Origin: an uncultured Campylobacter sp.
Lineage (GTDB): Bacteria > Campylobacterota > Campylobacteria > Campylobacterales > Campylobacteraceae
Direction of reading: 5' to 3'
DNA length: 64,000 nucleotides
Assembly: GCF_938017775.1 (NCBI RefSeq)
Contig: NZ_CALIIU010000021.1
Location: 1-64,000, forward strand
Shown here: positions 27,356 through 37,153 of the stretch, piece by piece
How positions within the stretch are numbered: the stretch's first letter is position 1
Layout: each line of letters begins with the position of its first letter
Program-made: the position numbers and the translations under genes
The notes under the pieces: model-generated
The model's input: the letters and a program-made list of their open reading frames with translations, nothing else
The model's database searches: none
Told to the model about the DNA's origin: nothing

Positions 27356-27671
27356 CCGGCCCGTCCTTAGAAGGATTTTTAAAATTTACGAAGCTGTCAA
27401 GTTCGATGCTGCCCGTTTTCTTATACCACAAGATGAGCAGTCCAAGCCCCACGGCCATCTCGCTCGCGGCTATCGCTACGATGAAAAGCGCAAAAATTTC
27501 GCCGTTTATGTTGTCGTAAAATTTCGCCACGGCAACGAGGGCTAAATTTGCGGCGTTTAATAAAATTTCGCTCGAAAAAAAGAGCATTATCAAATTTCTT
27601 CGCTTCATCATACCCGCAAGCCCGAGCCCAAACATCATCGCAGCGACGATCAGATAGTGATTTAGAGCCAT
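27348..27671 (-). CDS. nuoK: NADH-quinone oxidoreductase subunit K
   Basis: 107 residues with three helices. Typical LGLAGMMKRRNLIMLFFSSE, including the conserved membrane glutamate of FFSSEILLNAANLAL. Sits one base from the nuoJ stop (27673). Confidence 0.95.
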   Translation of the reverse strand: MALNHYLIVAAMMFGLGLAGMMKRRNLIMLFFSSEILLNAANLALVAVAKFYDNINGEIFALFIVAIAASEMAVGLGLLILWYKKTGSIELDSFVNFKNPSKDGPDA

Positions 27672-27672
27672 T

Positions 27673-28200
27673 TTACCCCTCGCTCTCTTCGTAGCTTAGG
27701 CTCGCGTCCATCTGCTTATGCGCAAGCACGATAGCGCAGATCATCGCCACGAGCAGCATCACGGCGGCAAGCTCGAAAATCGCCAGATATTTCGTAAAAA
27801 TAATCATCCCAAGCGCCTCGGTATCGTCGGTGTTTAAAATTTTAAGCGTTTCTACGTTGTTTGCGACCACCGCGCCGAGCACGATAATCACGAGCAAAAA
27901 TACGATCACGCCGCTAAGTGCGAAAAATAGCCTTGCACCCTTTTTCGGCTCGCTTACGTTTTTATCTGCGCCCAAAAACATCAGCGCGAAGCCGTAAAGC
28001 ACGATCACGGCGCCAGCGTAGACTATGATCTGCACTACGCCCAAAAACTCCGCATCCAGCAAAAAGAAAAATCCGCTCATAAAGACCATGCCGCCGGCCA
28101 GCGCGCTAAGGGCGTAAAGGACGTTTTTGCTAAAAACGCTGATGCCGAAAAGTGCCAGGCAAACCGCGCTGAAAAAATAAAATGCAAGCGTTTGTATCAT
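27673..28200 (-). CDS. nuoJ: NADH-quinone oxidoreductase subunit J
   Basis: 175 residues from ATG 28200, which overlaps the nuoI stop (28197) by four bases. Five helices; VVQIIVYAGAVIVLYGFALM is the conserved pi-bulge helix. A longer frame upstream lies inside the nuoI tail and is rejected. Confidence 0.93.
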   Translation of the reverse strand: MIQTLAFYFFSAVCLALFGISVFSKNVLYALSALAGGMVFMSGFFFLLDAEFLGVVQIIVYAGAVIVLYGFALMFLGADKNVSEPKKGARLFFALSGVIVFLLVIIVLGAVVANNVETLKILNTDDTEALGMIIFTKYLAIFELAAVMLLVAMICAIVLAHKQMDASLSYEESEG

Positions 28201-29441
28201 TGCTCCTCCCCCTGCGCGGCGGAATCTTCTGCGCATTGCGAGGCAGAATTTTCTTTGGAATTTCGCGCCGAATCAAGCATAGAATTTTCAGCGTCCGCGG
28301 CGGAATTCTTTTTGAAATTTGCCTTAGATTTTTTACCTCGCATCGCAGAATTCCCCGCGTCTTGCGGAACGAAATTTTCTTTAGAATTCTCCGAAGAATC
28401 GTCGTTCGTAGCAAGACCGCCCGTGGAATTCTCGACGTGCGGCGCAACCGAATTCTCTTTAAAATTTTTACTTTGAGCGGCGGAATCTTCGGCGCTCTGC
28501 GGAGCAAAATTTTCTTTAGAATTCTCCGCCAAATTTATACTATCCGTAGCGGAATCGCCGGTGCTTTGCGAGGTAGAATTTCCTTTAGAATTTCGCTGCG
28601 AATCAGGCGCGGAATTTTGAGCGTCCGTAACGGAATTTTCTTTAGAATTTTCGGCGTCCGCGGCGGAGTTTTCCTTTAAGCTTGCCCGCCCGACGTCTTG
28701 CCGCTCGGCTAAAATTTCGCCGCTTAAGCCCGCGCCTGAAAATAGAATTTTATCGCTAGCGGCGCCTTCTTTTTTGGAGCTTTCCACGGCGCTGCTTTTT
28801 AAATTTGAACCCGCGCTCTTTAAGCTTGGCTCGTCGCTTGCGGCGTCGCTTTTTATATAGGCATTCGGCGTCATCTTGATCCGCGCGCCCGCGTTTTCAT
28901 CCAGGCTGCCATAGCCCGCAAACTCCTGCGCCGCGCCGTTTAGGCATAAATTTTCGCCGCGAATTAAAAGATCCTCTTTAAATCCGTAATACGCGCGCTG
29001 TTCGCTCGCAAGCTCATATTCGCAGCCGTGCACGATAGCGATCTCGGGGCAGACGTCCGCGCAAAGCCCGCAATAGACGCAGCGCCCTAAATTTATCGAG
29101 TAGTTATCTACCTTTTTGCGGCCATCGCTGCCGAGGCTGGTCTCCATCGCGATGCAGTTTGCAACGCAGATCTTCTCGCACAAGCCGCATCCGATGCAGC
29201 GCTCACTGCCGCTTTCAAGCAGGCGCATAAGCTTGTGCACGCCGCGATATCTAGGCGGCATGACAAATTTTTCCATAGGATATCGAAGCGTATGCGAGCC
29301 GCCGCGCTTAAACATATTTCGCAAAACGACCCACAGTCCCACGAAAAGCTCGCCGCGAAAGGTGCGGGTTAGAAATCTACGAAACTTATCGCCGCCTGAG
29401 TTAATAGGGGCTCGTTTATCGATCTGGGCGTATCTTGCCAT
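28197..29441 (-). CDS. nuoI: NADH-quinone oxidoreductase subunit I with a ~200-residue low-complexity tail
   Basis: 414 residues; usual forms have ~160-215. Two 4Fe-4S clusters are intact: C82-IGC-GLC-C92 with C96 nearby, and C121-VYC-GLC-C131. These carry electrons to NuoB. The conserved part ends about residue 195. The remainder is an S/N/A/E/K-rich tail carrying nine K-x-N-S/F units such as ENSKENS and SKENF, with repeated AEDSAAQ. It has no cysteines near clusters and no predicted fold. The tail DNA (28200-28850) is packed with RAATTY words. It stays in frame and the operon is unbroken, so it is presumably tolerated at the cytoplasmic face. Confidence 0.93.
   Translation of the reverse strand: MARYAQIDKRAPINSGGDKFRRFLTRTFRGELFVGLWVVLRNMFKRGGSHTLRYPMEKFVMPPRYRGVHKLMRLLESGSERCIGCGLCEKICVANCIAMETSLGSDGRKKVDNYSINLGRCVYCGLCADVCPEIAIVHGCEYELASEQRAYYGFKEDLLIRGENLCLNGAAQEFAGYGSLDENAGARIKMTPNAYIKSDAASDEPSLKSAGSNLKSSAVESSKKEGAASDKILFSGAGLSGEILAERQDVGRASLKENSAADAENSKENSVTDAQNSAPDSQRNSKGNSTSQSTGDSATDSINLAENSKENFAPQSAEDSAAQSKNFKENSVAPHVENSTGGLATNDDSSENSKENFVPQDAGNSAMRGKKSKANFKKNSAADAENSMLDSARNSKENSASQCAEDSAAQGEEQ
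28200..28856. repeat. RAATTY-packed tail DNA of nuoI
   Basis: By eye about 21 RAATTY hexamers between 28201 and 28750 (GAATTT, GAATTC, AAATTT), against about 0.5 expected in balanced random DNA of that size. Sites sit roughly every 26 bases with partial repeats such as TTTAGAATTCTCCG and GCGGAATTTTC. Confidence 0.8.
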
Positions 29442-29451
29442 CGTACCCTCC

Positions 29452-30447
29452 TTAAACGATCGCTAGCGCGGTAATTAGCACGCAAGCAAGAGCTAACGGC
29501 ATGCAGACTTTCCAGCAAAGCCCCATCAGCTGATCGGGGCGCAGGTGCGGCCACGCCGCGCGCGCCCATAAGAAGCAGAAAAACACGAGGCTTGATTTTA
29601 ATACCATCATGACGCCGCCAGGGATAAACCAAAACGCGTTAAATCCGCCCAAAAACAGTAGCGTCGTAACGACTGAGTAGGTTATGATATTGGCGTATTC
29701 GCCGATAAAAAACATACCCCAGCGCATGCCCGAATACGCCGTACCCGCGCCCGCTACGATCTCGGTTTCGTTTTCGGTGAGGCATAGCGGCGTGCGGTTG
29801 CACTCTACAAAGGCGGCGATAAGAAAGAGCGCGAAGCAGACGGGCTCTTTCCAGATAAACCACTTATCTATGCCGCCGCTTTGCGCGCTTACGATGTCTA
29901 TAAGCGAGAGCGAGCCCGTGATCATCACGATAGGGATCAGGCTAAGGCCGTTGATCACCTCAAAGCAGGTGATCTGCAAAAACGCACGAAATGCGCCTAT
30001 CGTGCCCCATTTATTGTAGCTCGCAAGCCCTCCAATCAGCAGTCCATAAACGCAGGTACCGCTAGCTCCGAGCAAAAATAAAATTCCCACATTTATATCG
30101 CTTAAAATCGGCTGGATGGTTCGCCCGCCGATCGTAAACTCCGGCAGCAGCGGCACTACCGAAAGCGCCACGAAAGCGCCCGTAGCCGATATTATTGGCG
30201 CGATTTTAAAAAGAAGCTTATTCGCCCGCGTAGGTATCGCGTCCTCTTTGGTAAAAAGCTTTATCATATCCGCACCCACTTGCAAAAGCCCAACAGGTCC
30301 GACCATAGAAGGCCCGATCCTGCGCTGCATAAAGGCAAGCACTTTGCGCTCGGCGTAGGTCGCAAGCCCCGAGAGCAGCGCGATGACGGCTAAAATCACG
30401 AGCGCCTTTAAGACGGTGGCTACGAAATAAAATACACTATCGCTCAT
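29452..30447 (-). CDS. nuoH: NADH-quinone oxidoreductase subunit H
   Basis: 331 residues with eight helices. Quinone-site signatures: LATYAERKVLAFMQRRIGP near residue 27 and the loop AAFVECNRTPLCLTENETEI, where the family has E-x-x-R-x-P-F-D-L. The usual glutamate motif is kept but the FDL part reads LCL. Starts four bases inside nuoG. Confidence 0.95.
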   Translation of the reverse strand: MSDSVFYFVATVLKALVILAVIALLSGLATYAERKVLAFMQRRIGPSMVGPVGLLQVGADMIKLFTKEDAIPTRANKLLFKIAPIISATGAFVALSVVPLLPEFTIGGRTIQPILSDINVGILFLLGASGTCVYGLLIGGLASYNKWGTIGAFRAFLQITCFEVINGLSLIPIVMITGSLSLIDIVSAQSGGIDKWFIWKEPVCFALFLIAAFVECNRTPLCLTENETEIVAGAGTAYSGMRWGMFFIGEYANIITYSVVTTLLFLGGFNAFWFIPGGVMMVLKSSLVFFCFLWARAAWPHLRPDQLMGLCWKVCMPLALACVLITALAIV

Positions 30448-33152
30448 CTGCCCTCTCCTTTGGAATTTGAAATTTTCTCGATTTTCGCCCTTGCGTAGCG
30501 CGAGGTTTTGAAAAATATCTCGCCGCGCAGTTTCTCATCAAAATACGGCAGATAGGCCCCGCTAAAGCCTGGATCGATCTTTACGCTAGCGACGATTTCG
30601 CGCTTTAAGCTTACGAGCCCCTCTGCGCCGCTTTCGCTATTTTCATTACCGGCGGCATCGGCTTTATGAGTACCGCTTGCACGATCCGCTTTTTTTGCAT
30701 GGCTAGCGCCGTCCTTGTCGCTTTCTTTATCAGTAGCGCTAGCTTTACGTACATCGCTAGTTTTTTCATTATGCCCCGCATCGTCTGCTTGGTAAATTTT
30801 AACGACGTCACCTGCGCTTAAGCCCAGAGCTTCGGCGATGCCGGGGCTTAGATACAGTGCGCCCGCTTCGCCCAGAGCGCTGCTTGCGCCGCTAAATTTA
30901 TTGAATTGATGCAGCGGATTTGCCTCATAGATTAAAATTTCGCCCTCGCCTGCTCTAAGCGGCGCGGAAGGCGAAATTTCAAACTCCTCCTCGCTAGCGG
31001 CGAACTTCTCATTTCGCAGCTCATATCCGCGGTGGTTTGCGCCGCCGTTGTCATAAAAATTTTCTAAATCGTCAAATTTAACCTGCTCAAAATCTGCGCC
31101 CAAGTTTGACGTATAGCTGATCGCGTGTTCCGCGCAAACTCCCAGCGCACAGGCGATGTCGTTTAGCTCATATCCGCCATAATCAAGCGCCGCATTCGTA
31201 GGCACTACGCGCTTGTCGTAGTTCGTGAATGTGCCCTCCTGCTGCACCAAGCTAGGCGCGTCCAGATCGGCTTCCAGCACGCCGAAGCTAATATCGCCCG
31301 CTTCGTTGTAGCCTAATGTCTCGCCCGCGCTCATTTGCGCGCTAAGTTCACAGATGAGCGCGACGCCAAGGCTATTCGTGCGCGGCGGCACCACTAGTAC
31401 TTTAAATGGCGTGTAGCGCTGCACCAAGCCCGCTAGACGCGCAAGCATGGCGCTATTTGGCGTGCGGATAAAATCCTCGCCGATGATAAGCGAAAAACGC
31501 TCCTTTTTAGCCAAAAGCTCATCTACTTTCTGCTCATCCAGCCCGAGCGCGCGGGCAAAATTTGAAATTTTACTTTCCGCAGGATTTTCGGAATTCTGCG
31601 CGGAATTTTTTGCGGAATTTTTTGCGTTGCCGTCCGCGCTTGCGGAATTTTCGGCACCGCTCACACTCGCAACATTCCCAGAGCCATTTGCCTCCGCAGA
31701 ATTCTCAGGATTTTGCGAATCTGCGGGTTTATCGTCTAAATTTTCCTTCGTCGCGGCGCGCGAAATTTCAAATTCCGCCGCGAGTTTCGCATCCAGCCAC
31801 TCAGGCAGATCGCGCCCGAACTTTTGCAAGATCCAAAGCAGGATCTGTGCTTCCAAGCCCGCGGCGTGCGGCTGATGGATGAAATTTTTGCCAAAACCTT
31901 TAATGCCCTCGTCGCAAAACGGATGAAAATAGATCCCGCTTGCCTTATTTATCTTACAGGCACTATTTACCGCATAGCCCAGATTTGGAGCGTCACTGCG
32001 CAAAAATGTGCCGCAAACTACGATGAAATCGCTATTTTTAATAGTCTGCGAATCCGCATTATAAAATTTCGTGCCGCTAAGCTTTGAAAATTCGCGCAGG
32101 AATTTTTGATAGGCAAGCGCTTCGTCGTTGATCAGAGCGAGTTTAAATTTTTGCCGCAAAAGCTCTAAAATCCGGGCTTCTTCATTGGTGATGAAACTAT
32201 TAAATTTAATATTTTTGATCTCGCCGTCCTCGATGCCGCGCACGATACGGCTAAAAACCGCTTCGTTTTTGCTCGCCCGCTCGTTTGAGAAATCCCAGCC
32301 GAAGCGCGCTCCTGCATGCAGAACGCTAAAATTTATGTCGCTGCTAACGCGATAAATTTTTTCACGCGGCTCGCCTATGCCGCGGCGCTTCACCTCGTAA
32401 TAAAGCAGTTCGCAGTCGCTGCTGTGCGGATTGGAAGCGGGGATTTGGCGCAGCTCCCAGGCGTTTGAAACGTATTTAAACGCGCGCTCTACCAGAGCTC
32501 CAGTCGGGCAGACCGCCGCGCTCTCGCCATAGTTTACGCAATCGTCATTTTCATTTACCCGCGCGATTAGGCTTTTTTGCAGCTTATTCCACACGGCGTA
32601 GGCGTCTTTTGGCATCGCGTCCTTTTGCTCCTTACTCGGCGCGTCTCCGCCGCGCGGAACGAGCTTAAACGCATCTATGCCCAGGCGGTCTTTCGCGGCG
32701 GTGATACAGCGCTCGCAAACGATGCAAAGACTAGGATCATAGCTCAAATAACCCCAATCCTGCACCTCGCGCGCCGTATCGCGGATAGCGTAGCTTTGAG
32801 CATTTGTGCGCATCAGATGGGCTAAATTTTGAAGCTCGCACTCGCCGCTTTGATCGCAAACCCCGCACGCCATCGGATGGTTGATGCAATAAACCTGCGT
32901 GATCGCCTCGCGCTCGGCGTCGATCTCGGGGCTGCGGCTGTAAACGACCATGCCGTCCTTGGCCTTGGCGTTGCAGCTATAGACGCGCTTGCCGTCCGCT
33001 TCGACCATACAAAGCCTGCATGCGAGCGTCGGCGTACCGCCGCTTAGATAACAAAGCGCGGGGATAAAAACGCCGCAGCGACGCGCGACCTGCAAGATAT
33101 ACTCGCCCTCGTCGCACTCGCAAACTTTACCGTCGATCGTGATCTTTGCCAT
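30444..33152 (-). CDS. nuoG: NADH-quinone oxidoreductase subunit G with two low-complexity insertions
   Basis: 902 residues. N-terminal 2Fe-2S ligands (C33..ACRLC around 33-50), the His-Cys4 motif HPMACGVCDQSGEC, a 4Fe-4S pair CIVCERC and CPTGAL, then a molybdopterin-oxidoreductase-like part without cofactor-binding signatures. Takes electrons from the small subunits that replace NuoE/F. Two low-complexity stretches interrupt it: about 464-531 (AENSASADGNAKNSAKNSAQ) and about 784-851 (ATDKESDKDGASHAKK). The first is coded by GAATTC/GAATTT-rich DNA. Overlaps nuoH by four bases and lies one base from the next gene upstream. Confidence 0.95.
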   Translation of the reverse strand: MAKITIDGKVCECDEGEYILQVARRCGVFIPALCYLSGGTPTLACRLCMVEADGKRVYSCNAKAKDGMVVYSRSPEIDAEREAITQVYCINHPMACGVCDQSGECELQNLAHLMRTNAQSYAIRDTAREVQDWGYLSYDPSLCIVCERCITAAKDRLGIDAFKLVPRGGDAPSKEQKDAMPKDAYAVWNKLQKSLIARVNENDDCVNYGESAAVCPTGALVERAFKYVSNAWELRQIPASNPHSSDCELLYYEVKRRGIGEPREKIYRVSSDINFSVLHAGARFGWDFSNERASKNEAVFSRIVRGIEDGEIKNIKFNSFITNEEARILELLRQKFKLALINDEALAYQKFLREFSKLSGTKFYNADSQTIKNSDFIVVCGTFLRSDAPNLGYAVNSACKINKASGIYFHPFCDEGIKGFGKNFIHQPHAAGLEAQILLWILQKFGRDLPEWLDAKLAAEFEISRAATKENLDDKPADSQNPENSAEANGSGNVASVSGAENSASADGNAKNSAKNSAQNSENPAESKISNFARALGLDEQKVDELLAKKERFSLIIGEDFIRTPNSAMLARLAGLVQRYTPFKVLVVPPRTNSLGVALICELSAQMSAGETLGYNEAGDISFGVLEADLDAPSLVQQEGTFTNYDKRVVPTNAALDYGGYELNDIACALGVCAEHAISYTSNLGADFEQVKFDDLENFYDNGGANHRGYELRNEKFAASEEEFEISPSAPLRAGEGEILIYEANPLHQFNKFSGASSALGEAGALYLSPGIAEALGLSAGDVVKIYQADDAGHNEKTSDVRKASATDKESDKDGASHAKKADRASGTHKADAAGNENSESGAEGLVSLKREIVASVKIDPGFSGAYLPYFDEKLRGEIFFKTSRYARAKIEKISNSKGEGR
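31555..31765. repeat. RAATTY-dense low-complexity coding insertion (nuoG)
   Basis: About ten RAATTY hexamers by eye in 220 bases, coding for the first insertion in NuoG. Confidence 0.65.
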
Positions 33153-33153
33153 T

Positions 33154-33861
33154 TTAAACCTTAGAAATTTCGGCTAGTTCGAAATTATAGCCGCTAAAGC
33201 CCCGTCCGCCCGAGCCTAGAAGCGCGATCGCGCCATTTATCCACCCCTCTTGGATAAATTCTTTTTCCAAATTTAAATGCGGCGTTTTGATGCGGACGCG
33301 ATCGCCGTATTTGATCTTTGCGACCATACTAAAATACACTCCGCCGACGAGCCGATCATCCGCATCGTGTTTGAAAACCACGGCGCCGTCGAAGTTCATA
33401 GGCTCTTTAAGCGGGCTTAAATTTACCGCATGCGGTGCGGCCAGCTCCACTTGCTCGCCGCGTAAGCTTAAAATTTTAACTCCGAATTCTGCCGCTATGA
33501 GAGACAGAAAAGCTTTGATATTTTCGGCATCGGGATGAGTTTTAATAAGCGCATCGTCGATCAAAAGCGCGTCGCAGCCTCCCCGTAAAAACTCCGCGAT
33601 TTGTTCGATCTCCTCCTCGTCCACGTTGCTTTCGCCGTTTAGATACTCCAGATCCAGCTCCGCGAAATATGGCTCGTCGCAAAAGCTCGCGCAGATTAGC
33701 GCCAGCACGAAGTTTTGCGCGCCGATCTCGCATTTAATCAGCTCACTTTCTAAATACGGATCTCGCAACGGCGATACGCTTAAAATTTTAGCGTGTTTAA
33801 AACCTTCCGTAAGCCCCGGACTTTGCAGTCTAAGTAGCGGCGCAAAATTTAAAATTTTCAT
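33154..33861 (-). CDS. Complex I NuoF-replacement subunit (Cj1574-like)
   Basis: 235 residues from ATG 33861 (GGGGAGAAT site; upstream frame rejected). It sits where nuoF would be, between the NuoE-like gene and nuoG. It lacks the NADH- and FMN-binding motifs of NuoF. In C. jejuni the matching protein, with its small partner, lets complex I accept electrons from reduced flavodoxin instead of NADH. Segments such as SGGYNFELAEISKV at the end and LLIDDALIKTHPDAEN are conserved within this group by memory only. One base from the nuoG start. Confidence 0.8.
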   Translation of the reverse strand: MKILNFAPLLRLQSPGLTEGFKHAKILSVSPLRDPYLESELIKCEIGAQNFVLALICASFCDEPYFAELDLEYLNGESNVDEEEIEQIAEFLRGGCDALLIDDALIKTHPDAENIKAFLSLIAAEFGVKILSLRGEQVELAAPHAVNLSPLKEPMNFDGAVVFKHDADDRLVGGVYFSMVAKIKYGDRVRIKTPHLNLEKEFIQEGWINGAIALLGSGGRGFSGYNFELAEISKV

Positions 33862-34088
33862 ATTCTCCCCTTTTTTGCGACGATCATCCAATCGACCTGA
33901 TTGTATCTGATAGAATTTAATAGCGTGGAATTTAGCCCCTCCACCAGATCTGCGCTTTTTTGAACCGCGCTGAAATCGCCCATCTCAAACATAAAGATCA
34001 TCGTCTCGCCGTGAGCGGAATTTTTTAAAATTTCGCCCATACGGTTTAAAAATTTATCGCCCAGATGCCTCAAATCATAGCGCTTCAT
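33858..34088 (-). CDS. Complex I NuoE-replacement subunit (Cj1575-like)
   Basis: 76 residues; too short for NuoE and lacking its four cysteines. It overlaps both its neighbours by four bases (nuoD stop 34085 and the Cj1574-like start 33861), so tight coupling suggests a structural subunit. Together with the next gene it takes the place of NuoE/F. Central segment [17 protein letters not shown]. Confidence 0.75.
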   Translation of the reverse strand: MKRYDLRHLGDKFLNRMGEILKNSAHGETMIFMFEMGDFSAVQKSADLVEGLNSTLLNSIRYNQVDWMIVAKKGRI

Positions 34089-35311
34089 CGATCCACCTCG
34101 CCTAAGATAATATTAGTGCTGCCGATGATCGCCGCGGCGTCGGCAAGATACTGCCCCGGTAAAATTTCCTCATAGACCGCGCAATGCCAAAAGCTCGGCG
34201 TGCGGATCTTAAGGCGGTACGGGCGGCTTTCGCCCATCGAGCGGATATAAAATCCAAGCTCGCCCTTAGGACTCTCGCTCGCGGCGTAAATTTCGCCCAC
34301 GGGCGGGCGCAAACCCTGCGTAACCAGCACGAAATGCTGCATCAGCGAGTAGTTTTGCGTCATGATCTGCTCTTTGCTAGGATTTACGTAGGCGGGATCA
34401 ATCGCTAAAATTTGCGGATCGCTTAGCGGATAGTGCTTCGCACACTGGCGCAAAATTTTAAGGCTCTCGCGCATCTCTGCCATATAACACTTATAGCGCG
34501 CGTAGCAATCGCCCTCGCTCGCATACGGCACGTCAAAATCAAGCTCGTTGTAGATGAGATATGGCTCTTCTTTTCGGATATCCCACGCATGCCCGCTAGC
34601 GCGCAAGCTCACGCCGCTACAGCCGCAGCTAAGGGCATCTTCGTACGAGATCACGCCCACGCCCTCGGTTCGCATCAGCCAAATTCTATTCGTATCGAGC
34701 ATATCTTCAAATTCTTTAATGTCGCTTGGGAATTCGTCGCAAAATTTCAACATCTCTTCTAACCAGCCGTTAGGCAAATCCAAAAAGACGCCGCCGATTT
34801 TGATATTATTGTGCGTAAGGCGCGCGCCGCAGTATTTTTCTATGAGATCAAGTATGTATTCGCGCGAGCGAAAGCAATAAAGAAATACCGTCATCGCGCC
34901 GATATCAAGCGCGTGCGTACCCAAAAATAGAAGGTGCGAGCTAATGCGATTAAGCTCCAGTAGGATCGTGCGGATGATCTGCGCGCGGCGCGGCACTTCG
35001 ATGCCGCAGAGCTTCTCAACCGCGGCGCAAAAGCCGTAGTTGTTCGAGCCCGATGCGATGTAATCGATGCGGTCGGTTACAGGAACGAATTCCGCGTAGA
35101 TCATATTTTCTGCCATCTTTTCGATGCCTCGGTGCATATAGCCTACGCCGGGGCGGGCTCGCACGATTCGCTCGCCGTCAAGCTCCAGCACGAGCTTTAG
35201 CTGGCCGTGCGCGCTTGGATGCTGCGGACCGAAATTTAAGATCATATTCGCGCCCTCGCGCTCGTACTCGATGTTTTCGAAAAACGGTCTTAGCTTGCTT
35301 GGATTTTGCAT
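34085..35311 (-). CDS. nuoD: NADH-quinone oxidoreductase subunit D
   Basis: 408 residues. [17 protein letters not shown] (quinone-site histidine), [16 protein letters not shown], and the C-terminal [18 protein letters not shown]. Part of the quinone cavity with NuoB. Its start shares one base with the nuoC stop. Confidence 0.96.
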   Translation of the reverse strand: MQNPSKLRPFFENIEYEREGANMILNFGPQHPSAHGQLKLVLELDGERIVRARPGVGYMHRGIEKMAENMIYAEFVPVTDRIDYIASGSNNYGFCAAVEKLCGIEVPRRAQIIRTILLELNRISSHLLFLGTHALDIGAMTVFLYCFRSREYILDLIEKYCGARLTHNNIKIGGVFLDLPNGWLEEMLKFCDEFPSDIKEFEDMLDTNRIWLMRTEGVGVISYEDALSCGCSGVSLRASGHAWDIRKEEPYLIYNELDFDVPYASEGDCYARYKCYMAEMRESLKILRQCAKHYPLSDPQILAIDPAYVNPSKEQIMTQNYSLMQHFVLVTQGLRPPVGEIYAASESPKGELGFYIRSMGESRPYRLKIRTPSFWHCAVYEEILPGQYLADAAAIIGSTNIILGEVDR

Positions 35312-36099
35312 TATTTTCTCTTTGTGATGATCTTGTAAATTCCGCGTTTAGCGCGTTTTACGAAGCGCACGCCGCCCTCTTCTTGATATTCTTGTAAAAT
35401 TTTTTCTTGCGGCCTAGGCTCGCCGTAACCGCTCTCATGGTAGAGGCGCGCGAAGTTAAAGGTATCTTTTTCATCTACGAATGCGGAATTTCGGTTCTCT
35501 TCGCCGATCCGTTCGCGTGCGCCAACCCCAAAAATTTTATCCACCTCGTACCACTTGGCAAAATCGTCTCCTTGCAGCGGATAGGACTTTAAAAGAGGGT
35601 GTCCGAACCAATCATCGGGCATTATTAGGCGCGCTAAATTTGGATGATTCTCAATCCAAACGCCCATCATATCGTATAGCTCGCGCTCCGCCCAGTTCGC
35701 GCTTTTGTAAATACCCGCAGCGCTTTGCAAAAAGCTCTCATTCGGTACGAAGCACTTTAGCCGCGCGCGGCGCGCTCTTTTGATATCCAAAAGCTGATAA
35801 AAAACCTCGATGCCGCCGCGAGTCTCGGTAAAATCTACTCCGCTTAGCTCGCATAAAATTTCATATCCCGCACCCTTAAGCGCACGCAGCGCCGCTAAAT
35901 TTTGCGCAGGCTCCACGTAGAGCACGAGAGTGTTAAATTCCACGTACGAGTTTAAAATTTGGACGCCTTCAAGCGCGTCCAGATCGTCTTTGAAATCGCT
36001 CTCGTTTGCGCTGGATTTAGGCGTTTCCTCGGGAATGAAAAATCTGTCTTTGTAGTAATTTTTTTTACTCTGATCGCCTTTGGGATTAAATTTTCTCAT
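35311..36099 (-). CDS. nuoC: NADH-quinone oxidoreductase subunit C
   Basis: 262 residues from ATG 36099, sharing one base with the nuoB stop (TGATG). The conserved [20 protein letters not shown] and [18 protein letters not shown] are present. Separate from NuoD here, as in other epsilonproteobacteria. A 35-codon upstream extension lies inside nuoB and is rejected. Confidence 0.94.
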   Translation of the reverse strand: MRKFNPKGDQSKKNYYKDRFFIPEETPKSSANESDFKDDLDALEGVQILNSYVEFNTLVLYVEPAQNLAALRALKGAGYEILCELSGVDFTETRGGIEVFYQLLDIKRARRARLKCFVPNESFLQSAAGIYKSANWAERELYDMMGVWIENHPNLARLIMPDDWFGHPLLKSYPLQGDDFAKWYEVDKIFGVGARERIGEENRNSAFVDEKDTFNFARLYHESGYGEPRPQEKILQEYQEEGGVRFVKRAKRGIYKIITKRK

Positions 36100-36608
36100 C
36101 AGATCAGCCTTTTTGCCTTTTGCGCGCGGCGCGGAGTTTGGGTGCGGATCTTTTTTTGCAGCACCATCAGCGCAAACTGCAGCGTCTCGGGGCGCGGCGC
36201 GCATCCAGGCAGATAGATATCAACTGGCACTATGCGGTCGCAGCCCTGTACCGTCGCGTAGGTATTAAACATCCCCCCGGTATTGGCGCAGCTGCCCATG
36301 CTGATGACCCATTTGGGCTCGGGCATCGCGTCATATAGGCGGCGCGTAAACTCGGCGTGCTTTTTGCTAAGCGTGCCTGCGATTATCATCACATCCGATT
36401 GCTTGGCGCTTGCGCGAAATATCGTGCCGAAGCGGTCAAAGTCAAATCTGCCCGCACCCGCCGCCATCATCTCGATCGCACAGCAAGCAAGCCCGTACGT
36501 CATCGCCCACAAGGAGTTACTCCTGCCCCACGCGATCAGCTTATCGACGGTGGTGAGAACTATGGGAAGTCCGTTTTCGCGCGCGTAGTTTATCTTATGC
36601 TCTGCCAA
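36099..36608 (-). CDS. nuoB: NADH-quinone oxidoreductase subunit B
   Basis: 169 residues. Cysteines that hold cluster N2: [24 protein letters not shown] and [12 protein letters not shown]. Passes electrons to quinone. Overlaps nuoA by 19 bases. Confidence 0.96.
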   Translation of the reverse strand: MAEHKINYARENGLPIVLTTVDKLIAWGRSNSLWAMTYGLACCAIEMMAAGAGRFDFDRFGTIFRASAKQSDVMIIAGTLSKKHAEFTRRLYDAMPEPKWVISMGSCANTGGMFNTYATVQGCDRIVPVDIYLPGCAPRPETLQFALMVLQKKIRTQTPRRAQKAKRLI

Positions 36609-36979
36609 TTTAGCGCTCCTTTTTTCCAGGCGTAGATGAAACCGATGCCTAATAATACGATGAAAAACGCCATCTCCACGAGCCCGAACACGCCTAAAAT
36701 TTTAAAATTTACCGCCCACGGAAACATAAAGATAATCTCGACGTCAAAAAGTATGAAAAGCACGGCTATCAAAAAAAAGTGGGAGTTCATTCGGTTAGGC
36801 TGTTTGACGGCCTCGGGTCCGCTTTCGTAAATTTCGCCCTTTAGCCGCTCATCGCGCCTGTCTGCTAAACGCGAGCCTACCAAAGAGGATAGTTTAACGA
36901 TGAGCGAAAAGACGCAAAAAGCTAGGATTAGCATTACGAATATTCCGAAATACGGGCTTTGCAGCGGAATTCTAGACAT
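36590..36979 (-). CDS. nuoA: NADH-quinone oxidoreductase subunit A
   Basis: 129 residues with three helices. Conserved [14 protein letters not shown] loop and [20 protein letters not shown]. First gene of the operon; GAGGCGAAAA site and a -10 box (37015-37010). Confidence 0.95.
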   Translation of the reverse strand: MSRIPLQSPYFGIFVMLILAFCVFSLIVKLSSLVGSRLADRRDERLKGEIYESGPEAVKQPNRMNSHFFLIAVLFILFDVEIIFMFPWAVNFKILGVFGLVEMAFFIVLLGIGFIYAWKKGALNWQSIR

Positions 36980-37009
36980 TTTTCGCCTCGGTTTTAAAAT
37001 TTAATGCGG

Positions 37010-37015
37010 ATTGTA
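37010..37015 (-). promoter_or_regulatory. -10 box for the complex I operon
   Basis: TACAAT on the minus strand, about 30 bases before nuoA. Confidence 0.45.
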
Positions 37016-37153
37016 ACGAAGTATTGATTTAATAAAGCTTAGCGCGCGCCACTAAATTCGCTTTTAAAAGTAAAATTTAATATACCTCTCTCGTGCGATT
37101 TAGTGGGGATTAAGGCGCGTGTGGTAAAATTTCGCGGATTTTAAGGGAGAGCT

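Noticed and set aside
28130..28700. Long reading frames on both strands across the NuoI tail
   Set aside because: They exist because the repeated RAATTY-rich words lack stops in several frames. Only the minus-strand frame continues conserved NuoI.
28200..28856. Possible CRISPR array in the NuoI tail (regular short repeats)
   Set aside because: Repeats are short, imperfect, in coding frame, and not separated by unique spacers of fixed length.
22206..36979. Complex I as a possible new system
   Set aside because: It is the standard Campylobacter operon with known subunit replacement; only the insertions are unusual.
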